From contig NZ_AP026708.1 of the NCBI RefSeq assembly GCF_026000375.1, positions 932,501 to 996,500 on the forward strand: a stretch of DNA of 64,000 nt, written 5' to 3'. Below are positions 56,170 through 64,000 of this stretch, one piece after another. The DNA comes from Pseudodesulfovibrio portus. GTDB taxonomy: Bacteria > Desulfobacterota > Desulfovibrionia > Desulfovibrionales > Desulfovibrionaceae. The position numbers and the translations under genes were made by a program. Below the pieces are notes generated by a model. The model had not been told where the DNA came from. It searched no databases and was given only the letters and a program-made list of their open reading frames with translations. Every line of letters starts with the position of its first letter. The first letter of the stretch is position 1.

Positions 56170-58168
56170 TGCCTATCATCCCCCTTCCCTGCTCAGGCAC
56201 TTTGAATCTCCTGATGAATACACAGGGGTTTTCGGCTGGCTCTGTGGTTATTCCGCAGACGCATGGTTCCTGGATGAAGCCCTCGAACTGTTCTCAGGAA
56301 AGACCCATGCACAAAGAGCTTACGAGGGGCGCATATGCATAGCCATGATACTTGATCCAGGAGCCCCCCAGTTGACCATGGTCGCTGTCCCCGGTTTGGC
56401 CCATCTGCCTGTTATGAGCAATAAGCCACTCCCGTGCAATCTGCTCCACGCAAAAGTCGCGATTCTCGCTTTTCGGCATGGGACGGACAGAACCCGCTGG
56501 TGTGTCCGCCTGATCGTCTCCACCGGCAATTGGACACGCCAATCAGTGGAAGACAGCCTCGACTTAGCCTGGCGGGTAGATCTGACCAGTGAAGACATTG
56601 TAGCCGGTAGTTCTGAAAACAGCGGAGACATATGGGCTGCTTGGGACTTCCTGAACTGGACATCAAGCCATTTCGACAAGTCTCTACTCTCAGTTTCCAG
56701 AGACGATCTAGAGGAAAATCCCGACCGTTTTTTTGAACGCATAATAAGCCTGGCAGGCAAAAGAGACAATAAACGCTCCCGCTTTTTCGATAACAGAAAT
56801 GAAAGTCTGCTCGCGCAATTGCCAAGACTGATCAAAAAAACATCGCCAGTGCGGCGCAACTACATAGCCATGGGGTCTGGATTCTACGAAAAGGCGACCA
56901 ACGATGCGGTTCCTTCGGTGCTTCAAAACATAACGGAAGCCCTTGTCGTGGACGAACTGCTTACCGCCTCTGCCGATAAAAATGTGTTCGTTAATCCAGA
57001 GGAATGCCAAGCCATAGCGAATTCAAGAGAGGCTATGCTCCGAAACGGTTACTCCATATATCGCGCCGCAATACCACCGTATATGCGGGAGCAGGACAAA
57101 TTCCTGCATGCAAAATTCATTTTCAGTGCCAATGATAGAAGCGATTCAGACTATTGCGGAAGCCCTTGGGTATACTTGGGCTCCGGCAACCTGACAAAAT
57201 CTGGTTTTGCATCCAAGGCCTCACTCGGACGCGGCAACCTGGAAGCGGGTGTCGTCTTCTCTCCCGGAAATGTGTACTGGGGAGAGTCAGACGAGAGCCT
57301 CCCCCAAAGGAATATCAAAAATCTACTCCCGATTGGCTGGGATGACCAGTTGCGGTTGACAGAGGAATGTCCCCTGCTGCCCGGAGAAGGCTTTCCCGGA
57401 AGAGAGGACATTTACACCGCGTCTCCCGTAAGCTGGTTAATCTGGGAAGAGACGCGCGACGGAAATCAAATAACTATCCCTAGAGGGTTCAGGAAGCAAT
57501 TGGAGCAATCTCTTTTGCGCGACATGAAGGTCCTTGATCGCGACGGCGAACCATGTCCGAAAGTTGATGCCCACACCTTTCACTGGCTGCATGAGCGCCC
57601 CCGAATGGTAACTCTTTCATGGCCAGAAGAAGACAAATCCTGCCAGTCGGACATCCCCCTTGTGGATGAGTTCGGACGGCTGGCGGCCACGCCCCTTCCT
57701 CAATTGGGCTTGTCGGAAGCATGGAGCATATTGGCAAACTTCCCCATGCCGCCGGATGGATTAGAGCCAGAGGATTTGCAGGATCAGCCTCAATCGGAAG
57801 AGGTAACCGCCAATTCTTGCACAGCATTACCGCAAGGCCAGGACTACGGATCGGATTACCCTGTCAGAAAAATGATGCAACTAGTTGAAAGTATCGCTGG
57901 AAAGCAGACGGCAATAGACCAACCAGACTGGTCAGCATGGTGCACTCGGCTGGAACAATGCCTCACGCAGGTGGGCGAGACAACGACTGTGAGCTTGTTC
58001 AAAAAACTGGAAATCGATCCCCTTAGCCCCCTGGCACACCCTTCCTTCCGACCTGAATACGCGGAGACAGCCAACACCCCCGAAGGTAAACGCTATGAAA
58101 CCATCCTTCGCAAAATAACAAAAAGGTGGGGCATGGAGCGGGTAACCGGAATTGGAGAAATTCGATGA
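56162..58168 (+). CDS. Tandem phospholipase-D protein with Tdp1-like HxK...N motifs
   Basis: 668 residues from an ATG at 56162 with GGGAG upstream, overlapping the previous stop by 8 nt. Two PLD half-sites are visible. Site 1: LLHAKVAILAF (His96, Lys98) and IVSTGNWT (Asn123). Site 2: FLHAKFIFSA (His316, Lys318) and YLGSGNLTKSGF (Asn343). The spacing H-x-K, then a GS/T-G-N turn without the Asp of classical HKD enzymes, is that of tyrosyl-DNA phosphodiesterase 1, and the following GNLEAGVVF resembles Tdp1's SYELGVLF. The C-terminal ~270 residues have no known domain. Possibly cleaves or repairs protein-DNA or nucleic acid ends, or acts as a nuclease with the helicase. Confidence 0.82.
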   Translation: MSNAYHPPSLLRHFESPDEYTGVFGWLCGYSADAWFLDEALELFSGKTHAQRAYEGRICIAMILDPGAPQLTMVAVPGLAHLPVMSNKPLPCNLLHAKVAILAFRHGTDRTRWCVRLIVSTGNWTRQSVEDSLDLAWRVDLTSEDIVAGSSENSGDIWAAWDFLNWTSSHFDKSLLSVSRDDLEENPDRFFERIISLAGKRDNKRSRFFDNRNESLLAQLPRLIKKTSPVRRNYIAMGSGFYEKATNDAVPSVLQNITEALVVDELLTASADKNVFVNPEECQAIANSREAMLRNGYSIYRAAIPPYMREQDKFLHAKFIFSANDRSDSDYCGSPWVYLGSGNLTKSGFASKASLGRGNLEAGVVFSPGNVYWGESDESLPQRNIKNLLPIGWDDQLRLTEECPLLPGEGFPGREDIYTASPVSWLIWEETRDGNQITIPRGFRKQLEQSLLRDMKVLDRDGEPCPKVDAHTFHWLHERPRMVTLSWPEEDKSCQSDIPLVDEFGRLAATPLPQLGLSEAWSILANFPMPPDGLEPEDLQDQPQSEEVTANSCTALPQGQDYGSDYPVRKMMQLVESIAGKQTAIDQPDWSAWCTRLEQCLTQVGETTTVSLFKKLEIDPLSPLAHPSFRPEYAETANTPEGKRYETILRKITKRWGMERVTGIGEIR

Positions 58169-60792
58169 CGCTATCAACCATCAACTGGGAAAGGGTTGCC
58201 AGCAGCCTCCGGGATCGAGCGAAACGAGAAAAACAAATTGTCGACTCCAACGTCGGCCAATCAAGGCTGAATGCCGGACAGCGGGCCAGCCTGTTGGCAA
58301 TTGCCGACAGGATCGCCGACAACGGCATCATTATCGCTGATGAAGTCGGAATGGGGAAAACCCGTACTGCCGTGGCCCTGGCCAAATGCGTCATCAATAA
58401 TGGCGGCCGTGTCGCAATAATTGCTCCGCCCGGCCTCGCCTTCCAGTGGCAGGACGAATTGTGGGAAGGCGAAGTAGAGGCTCCCCTGATGCTGAGAAGC
58501 CTCGAGCAATACTATGCTGCATGGGCAGAAAAAGAATCCTGGCCGTTAAAGCAGACCGTGGTTCTTTCACACAATTTCGCCAACTGGCGTATTCAGGGCA
58601 ACTCTCCGCTTTGGAGAAGAGGAATCTTGCCGGAACTCTTTGCCCTGTTCCGAGGACGCAAGCCACGATACTACTGGGAAATAATGAAATATGGCGATGA
58701 GCAACGGGAAATTCAGGTTCATGCTGCCGCAAAACACATTCACGAACAAATTTTGCAAGATCCCCGCCTGCAAAAGGGACGGCGTTGGGAAGCGATCGTA
58801 GACCACTTAGATTGGCCCACAATCGCCGAGTCCAACACAGGATACATGAATTCTGGTCCCTACAGAAAGCCTCTTCATGACGTCATCGGCCTCGGGCTTG
58901 GCATCTTTGATCTCGTCATCATCGATGAATCTCATAAGGCGAAAGGAGAGCGGTCTGGATTATCACGACTCCTCAACATGCTTTGCGAATCAGCAGATGC
59001 AAGGCGGGTAGGAATGACAGCGACCCCCGTGGAATTGGATGTGAGTCAGTGGAAACAGAGTCTGAGACGAATAGGCGGCAAGGATCTCGAACGCCTGGAC
59101 GACCCTATTGAGGAGTACAGGAGTGCTGTCCATCGCGTTCGGGAAAGGCCGGACATCGCCGAAAACAGAGAGCATTTCAAAATAGTTGCAAAACAGTTCC
59201 ACAAACTCCTGTCGCCTTATATTATCAGGCGAAACAAGAAAGAGGATCCCACGGTATTACTTTATGGAGAAATAGCCCAAGGTCAAAGAAACAGCTATCG
59301 CGCTCACAAAGAAATTGCCATCGAGGCTGACAAACTTGAGCGACCTTGGCGTGAAGCATTGTGCGCCGCCGAAGCTCTGTCGTTTACAGCCCGACAAAAA
59401 GACAACTCCGTGGCAAAACGTTTTCGCCTCACCATGGGAAGCGGACATGGGTTAAGTGCGATAATGGATCAGGTCAAAAATGATTCAGGGCTAGCGCAGC
59501 CTGAGTCTTCGGAGATGCCTACCACTGAACAGCATCTTTCAGGACCGAAATCCGGACATGAGGCCAAACGTCTTGGGCGCGTCGATTTCTGGTGTAAAAT
59601 ACTCGCGACTCCGCACAAGTCGGGAGACAGCGCACTGTATGCGCATCCAGCTATAACAGCCACGGTCGAACACATCGAAAAAAAGACAGCCAACAACGAA
59701 AAGGTTCTTGTATTCGGGCGCTTCACGGCTCCCATGCGCGCGTTGGTTTCGTTGCTAAACGCACGCCAGATGATCCGTTGTCTCAAGGAGGACCAATTCT
59801 GGTCCCGCTCCAAGGTCTCGGAATCCGAAACCGAAGCAGTAATCGCCGCATGCAAACAAAAGAAAATTGCATGGAGCCTCGACGAAATAGATGCCATGTT
59901 AAAATTGCAATACTCGAAACTTCAGCAACAAAGAGAAACCTTTCGTAAAAACCTCATTCCGAGGCTCAGCAACGGCCTGCAACACATTACTGATCAGCGC
60001 ATAAACAACCTGTTTCTCGCTTTCAAGGGGCGAACTGAAGTCGAATGGGACAATGATGCCGAAGATACTCCCAGAAACCTTGTCGGAAAGGCCCTGTTTG
60101 AATACTTTCAAAACCGTAGCCAGCCTAACGATCATGATTTAGCCAACGCATTCGTCAAGATACTCAATGCCCTAAGTGACAGGAACGAAGGAGATAATAA
60201 CAACGACGGGGAATTAGATGTGCATGAAGCCTGTTCCCTATGGCCTGTCTTGGAAGATCGTTTGAGAGAGGAGCATTCCAAACGGACCGGAGACTTTGCA
60301 CGGCTCATGTATGGAGAGACTAGTCAATCTTCACGACGGATGATGCAACTCGCTTTCAACAGACATCGCAGCTACCCAATGGTACTTGTTGCACAATCAA
60401 AGGTAGGAAGAGAAGGGCTCAATCTGCACAAGGCATGCAGAAACGTGGTTCTGTTTCACCCTGAGTGGAACCCCGGAGTTGTCGAGCAACAAGTAGGCAG
60501 GGTGGACCGGTATGGAAGCATGTGGGCAAAGCTTCTTGAAGATTATGGGGCAAACAGCGCAGCCCCTACGGAAGCTCTTCCAAAAATCAACATATATCCC
60601 GTCATATTCAAAGGCACGTACGACCAGTACAATTGGAAAGTGCTACAGGAGAGATGGGATGATCTGCGAGCACAATTGCACGGAGACATCTTGCCGCCGC
60701 GCCTCCTGCGGGAGGGGGATGAATCCGTTGCGGAAGAACTTGCCAGGTCAGCTCCTGATTTTTCTCCTGTCAGAAAATACAAGAATGTATAA
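58165..60792 (+). CDS. SNF2-type (RapA/HepA-like) DNA helicase/translocase
   Basis: 875 residues from an ATG at 58165 overlapping the Tdp1-like stop by four bases (ATGA), with TTGGAG 8 nt upstream. Motif I ADEVGMGKT (about 58-66), motif II DESH (about 254-257), motif III GMTATP (about 283-288) and motif VI QQVGRVDRYG (about 776-785) are intact. A long insert (about 330-620) separates the two RecA lobes and is not recognised. Similar helicases are partners of PLD nucleases in DISARM-like and related defence systems. Likely tracks along DNA to position the Tdp1-like protein. Confidence 0.88.
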   Translation: MTLSTINWERVASSLRDRAKREKQIVDSNVGQSRLNAGQRASLLAIADRIADNGIIIADEVGMGKTRTAVALAKCVINNGGRVAIIAPPGLAFQWQDELWEGEVEAPLMLRSLEQYYAAWAEKESWPLKQTVVLSHNFANWRIQGNSPLWRRGILPELFALFRGRKPRYYWEIMKYGDEQREIQVHAAAKHIHEQILQDPRLQKGRRWEAIVDHLDWPTIAESNTGYMNSGPYRKPLHDVIGLGLGIFDLVIIDESHKAKGERSGLSRLLNMLCESADARRVGMTATPVELDVSQWKQSLRRIGGKDLERLDDPIEEYRSAVHRVRERPDIAENREHFKIVAKQFHKLLSPYIIRRNKKEDPTVLLYGEIAQGQRNSYRAHKEIAIEADKLERPWREALCAAEALSFTARQKDNSVAKRFRLTMGSGHGLSAIMDQVKNDSGLAQPESSEMPTTEQHLSGPKSGHEAKRLGRVDFWCKILATPHKSGDSALYAHPAITATVEHIEKKTANNEKVLVFGRFTAPMRALVSLLNARQMIRCLKEDQFWSRSKVSESETEAVIAACKQKKIAWSLDEIDAMLKLQYSKLQQQRETFRKNLIPRLSNGLQHITDQRINNLFLAFKGRTEVEWDNDAEDTPRNLVGKALFEYFQNRSQPNDHDLANAFVKILNALSDRNEGDNNNDGELDVHEACSLWPVLEDRLREEHSKRTGDFARLMYGETSQSSRRMMQLAFNRHRSYPMVLVAQSKVGREGLNLHKACRNVVLFHPEWNPGVVEQQVGRVDRYGSMWAKLLEDYGANSAAPTEALPKINIYPVIFKGTYDQYNWKVLQERWDDLRAQLHGDILPPRLLREGDESVAEELARSAPDFSPVRKYKNV

Positions 60793-60868
60793 ATCGAAAA
60801 CCATCTAGCAAATGACAGACAGCCTTTTCCGCATTCACTCTTCTTTATTTGGAATCCATGAGGGATTG

Positions 60869-61363
60869 CTAATCGGCAAACGCAACTTCATCCAGAATAA
60901 TCGATTTCACGCTTTGGGCCTTGAGCGCCATATTTTTAGCAGAATTAATGACAGTTGAGTCTAACACTCCACCAGCCATTGTAAGAGTATAGTCCAACGT
61001 AATGCCTAAGAAGTTCGATGTTGCGACAAATCCATATGCATCTTGATTCATCATATCTATTTCTCTCTCAATATCGTCCCACAAATCATCGCCTTTTTGA
61101 AAAGTCGCCATTTCCTTTTTGTCAAACAATTGCACTCTAAATTTTAAAAGCTCATGTCCGTCTTCTTGTATCCCCCCTTGGACCCAAATCATTACAACGA
61201 CATCCAAGTTGGAATTTTTTTCTGTAGATGGGAATAAAACATCGACTCGATCGTTTGCGAGATCGCCCTTGACTCTGCTTGCTTTCATGTCAACCGCTAA
61301 AAACACATCGTTAAGCCTGTCTACACTTTCATAAGTAACATCACTACTGGTAACAACAGTCAT
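60869..61363 (-). CDS. Hypothetical protein opposite the SNF2 gene
   Basis: 164 residues if started at the ATG at 61363, which has GGAG 9 nt upstream; an ATG at 61408 lacks a ribosome site and would give 179 residues. No signal peptide, membrane segment or recognised family. Composition is acidic, with a strand-rich middle (LDVVVMIWVQGGIQEDGHELLKFRVQLFDKK) and a helical C-terminus. AT-rich and placed between two convergently reading defence-type genes, so likely acquired. Ends 76 nt from the helicase stop. Confidence 0.6.
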   Translation of the reverse strand: MTVVTSSDVTYESVDRLNDVFLAVDMKASRVKGDLANDRVDVLFPSTEKNSNLDVVVMIWVQGGIQEDGHELLKFRVQLFDKKEMATFQKGDDLWDDIEREIDMMNQDAYGFVATSNFLGITLDYTLTMAGGVLDSTVINSAKNMALKAQSVKSIILDEVAFAD

Positions 61364-61432
61364 GTCGTCAGTCTCCATTGAATAGACTATGTTAGCGTAA
61401 GTATACATCGATCAAATAAGACATTCTCGCTT

Positions 61433-64000
61433 TTATTCTTTAATTATAAGTTTTACCATCACTCCAGCCAACGCAAAATGCAACCACAATCCCTGATTTG
61501 CTTTCCCGGTCGCCTTTTCAAGCGCTTTCCCATACGTATCCAACTGCCCGGCATAGCTCATCGCCTTTTTTCCCAAGGCGGCTTTGTTGCCCAATGATGT
61601 CTTGTGGTCGATGATGACGTCGCCGTCCGGTTGGCGGCACAGCATGTCGATCCAGCCGCTGCCTTTTTGCAGTCCGCGTTTGAGGTGGATCGGCCACTCA
61701 GTGAGGACGTCGCCCGTGCCTACCGGATCGATTGTCGTTGCGGTGAAAGACCGCAAACGTTGGTGCATTTCGAGCAGCATGTCGGCAGTGAGGTCTTTCA
61801 AACCCAAGCCGGTCACGATTCGTTTCGCCCTCGCCCTGAGAGTCGCCTCATCCTGGTCCGGCGAAACCACCGCCAGGAAAGCGTGCACCGCGTTGCCCAA
61901 ATCCACACGGGAATCGGTCGTCCTGGTCAGCAAGGGCGGGCCCAATTCAAAAAACTCCACAGAGACCTTGTCCTCATCGACGCTCTCCCCGCTCGGCACG
62001 AAACGGGCCGGGTGATATTCCACCATTTTCTCCGGCAACGTCGGCGCATGGCTTTGGACAAAGCCGCCTGTTGCCTCCTCCTCGATGGGCGTCAGGCAAA
62101 CTGTCTCAATGGGGAATTTCTTCCCTCCCATCTCGATCTCGGTTGTCCCCGCTTCATCGGGCAAAGTCAGGATCTGGTTACCGGCAGCATCCTCATAACT
62201 ATCGAGCCAGGCCGTCGCCGATTTATTCGTCACCTTTCTGGCTGAAAGAATCAGATAGTCCCTGGCCCTTGTCATGCCTACATATAATAAGCGCAGTCGC
62301 TCCCTGCGTTCCTGCTCAAACGCGGCCTTGGCAACATCGCTCTCATCAACCGCATCGGAAAACTCTTCAATTTTTTTCTGTGCTCCAAAAGGCCAGGGCC
62401 AATAGCGAAGCCACCGCCCAGCCAGAGGATCATCGAGATCAAATTTGGCATCGGACGACTGCACACTCAGTCCAAACGGATTGCCGCGTTCAGTGGAGCC
62501 AAGTCCCGTCAAAATGACCACGGGCCACTCAAGCCCCTTGGACCTGTGGTAGGTCAGGACTTGAACCGCATCGTCTCCCACGCCGACAGCCTGGTCATCC
62601 GCGTCATCCGCTGCCAGTCGGTGAAAATGATTGATGAGTCCGGCCGGGGTGCAGGCGCATCGTCGTGCCTTGCAAGTGGACTCGTATCCTTGGGCGTGTC
62701 CCCGGAGGGCATCCAGATTAGCCTGCCTGAGCGCCGGGTTGTCCCACCCCAGAGCCATGCGCCCAGCATCGGAAAGGTCGATTGCCAAATCAAGCACTTC
62801 GGACGGTGTCAACGAAGCAAGCCCCTGACGTGCATTGTCCAAACGCCCGAACATGGGATGCAGCGTTTTCACTGCGTCCATCCCTTTTTCCAGAGCCAAC
62901 GCAAACCATTTTTCCAAACCGAATATCTTGGCCAGCTCCGCCACCGCCAAGGTGTCCTCCTGGCTCAACAGATATCGATACGCGGCCATGACAAGTACCA
63001 CCTCGGGCCGCTTCATCAGTCCTGTACGCGGGATGGCGGCCCTGATGCCGTTCTCCTCCAACACGGCCGCAACCCCGCGGCAGTCCGCATTAGTCCTACA
63101 AAGGACCGAAATATCCCCGGCCTTGAGCGTACGTTCTTTTTTTGTCGTCTTGTCGAGAATCACGTACTCTGACGCGTTGTCGAGCATGTCACGCAAGCCG
63201 CCAACGAGACACAAGGTGTCGTCTGTCTTGTTCTTCGATTCGAATCGCCAGCATTTGAGGTGCGGACTCTTCGGCGTGGTCGCCCTCACCTTGGAAGTCA
63301 GACGCACCCGTTTTTCAGGAAGGCCGAACTGCCCGAATGCCGCCGCGAAGAACTCGCTGGCGAAATCCACCAGGGCGGGCTGCGACCGCCAACTGTTCGG
63401 CAGCGTCTCCGGTTCACCAAGCGAATCGATGACGGCATCCATCAACGCCGGATCCGATCCCCGGAAGCCGTAAATGGATTGCTTCTGGTCGCCGACCCAG
63501 ACGGACTGATCCACCAACTTGGACAACTTGAGAAACAGTGCCAGTTGTATCGGGCTGGTGTCCTGGAATTCATCAACCATGACCATGTCCAACCGCTCTT
63601 TCAACTGGTCGGCCACGACATTGTCCTCAATCATTTTCAAGGCCAGCGCCTCCTGGTCCGTGAAATCGATGAGTCCCAAATCCTTCTTGTGCTGCTGGTA
63701 CAACCCGGCCGCTTCAGCAGCGCAGTCGAACAACAGCGTGATGAACTGACGAACCTCGTCCTGAAACCGTGGATGCTTAAGGAATTGGCAGGCCAATTCA
63801 TTGAGAGCCTCAATCTCATGCGCGCTCTTTGCCGTAGTGTTGACCTTGGACAACTTAGACCACGTTGCCCAGTTGGGAATGGCTCCCCGGTAGAATGAAC
63901 GATGAATGACCTGAAGCGCATTCTTGGCGTCCTTCGTGCCTTTGGTCGTATCCCCGTCAGCCGGAAGCGCGGCGATGGTCCGTTCCAGTTCCCGCACTAT
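61433..64000 (-). CDS. UvrD-family helicase with C-terminal PD-(D/E)XK nuclease (AddA-like; N-terminus beyond window)
   Basis: About 850 residues visible; the start and the N-terminal Walker A lie past base 64000. Helicase motifs seen: MVDEFQDTSPIQ (II), GDQKQSIYGFRGSDP (III), TYHRSKGLEWPVVIL (V) and LLYVGMTRARD (VI). Near the C-terminus GNAVHAFLAV, WIDMLCRQPDGDVIIDHKTS form a RecB-type nuclease (Asp, and the DHK of IIDHKT). So it is an AddA/RecB-like helicase-nuclease. The base composition is closer to the host than the genes to its left. A partner AddB-like gene would be expected upstream, outside the window. Housekeeping repair or a defence component, not decided. Confidence 0.9.
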   Translation of the reverse strand: MVRELERTIAALPADGDTTKGTKDAKNALQVIHRSFYRGAIPNWATWSKLSKVNTTAKSAHEIEALNELACQFLKHPRFQDEVRQFITLLFDCAAEAAGLYQQHKKDLGLIDFTDQEALALKMIEDNVVADQLKERLDMVMVDEFQDTSPIQLALFLKLSKLVDQSVWVGDQKQSIYGFRGSDPALMDAVIDSLGEPETLPNSWRSQPALVDFASEFFAAAFGQFGLPEKRVRLTSKVRATTPKSPHLKCWRFESKNKTDDTLCLVGGLRDMLDNASEYVILDKTTKKERTLKAGDISVLCRTNADCRGVAAVLEENGIRAAIPRTGLMKRPEVVLVMAAYRYLLSQEDTLAVAELAKIFGLEKWFALALEKGMDAVKTLHPMFGRLDNARQGLASLTPSEVLDLAIDLSDAGRMALGWDNPALRQANLDALRGHAQGYESTCKARRCACTPAGLINHFHRLAADDADDQAVGVGDDAVQVLTYHRSKGLEWPVVILTGLGSTERGNPFGLSVQSSDAKFDLDDPLAGRWLRYWPWPFGAQKKIEEFSDAVDESDVAKAAFEQERRERLRLLYVGMTRARDYLILSARKVTNKSATAWLDSYEDAAGNQILTLPDEAGTTEIEMGGKKFPIETVCLTPIEEEATGGFVQSHAPTLPEKMVEYHPARFVPSGESVDEDKVSVEFFELGPPLLTRTTDSRVDLGNAVHAFLAVVSPDQDEATLRARAKRIVTGLGLKDLTADMLLEMHQRLRSFTATTIDPVGTGDVLTEWPIHLKRGLQKGSGWIDMLCRQPDGDVIIDHKTSLGNKAALGKKAMSYAGQLDTYGKALEKATGKANQGLWLHFALAGVMVKLIIKE

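Overview
The window reads as chromosome of a marine, sulfate-reducing Desulfovibrionaceae-type bacterium (Desulfovibrio or Pseudodesulfovibrio-like). The evidence is a Desulfovibrio-type bacterioferritin, a split-Soret-type dihaem cytochrome, a decahaem cytochrome placed directly before an rnfCDGEAB operon, a single-chain pyruvate:ferredoxin oxidoreductase with pta-ackA, and a glycine betaine uptake system. The first 46 kb is GC-rich and densely coding. From about 46.6 kb onward the sequence is visibly more AT-rich and looks accessory.

0-19.4 kb: a truncated Tat-exported 4Fe-4S protein at the left edge, citrate synthase, a VOC protein overlapping an NAD kinase, a DEAD-box RNA helicase with a charged tail, proVWX, bacterioferritin, a chemoreceptor next to a secreted single-Cache protein, a second NAD kinase, an MFS transporter fused to an ApbE flavin transferase, and a DctB/DctD-type two-component system.

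19.4-27.5 kb: a near-consensus sigma-54 promoter with an adjacent perfect palindrome precedes frdCAB, a two-subunit class I fumarase and malic enzyme, followed by a DASS-type dicarboxylate carrier. DctBD probably senses external C4-dicarboxylates and switches on uptake and fumarate/malate metabolism. 27.5-41.5 kb is the central energy block: decahaem cytochrome, Rnf complex (RnfB fused to a GltD-like flavoprotein), Pta, AckA and PFOR. Together these link pyruvate oxidation, substrate-level ATP synthesis and ferredoxin-linked ion pumping. The FMN transferase needed to flavinylate RnfG may be the MFS-ApbE fusion further upstream.

41.5-46.6 kb: a small BOF-fold periplasmic protein, a cupin, a split-Soret-type cytochrome, and a RimB-like protease / RimK / aspartoacylase-like cluster.

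46.6-64 kb: an integration hotspot and defence-like island. Two near-identical direct repeats that look like the 3' end of a tmRNA (or tRNA) flank a K+ channel gene. A decayed third copy and a broken tyrosine integrase lie just to the left. To the right are a PcfJ-like gene, a tandem AAA+ ATPase, a WYL regulator, a small overlapping gene, an unrecognised 444-aa protein, a tandem phospholipase-D protein with Tdp1-like HxK...N motifs, and a SNF2-type helicase. An opposite-strand hypothetical gene and a UvrD helicase-nuclease cut by the right edge follow. The AAA/WYL/orphan/Tdp1-like/SNF2 set is the best candidate for an undescribed system. Its defence role is inferred from context and protein types only.
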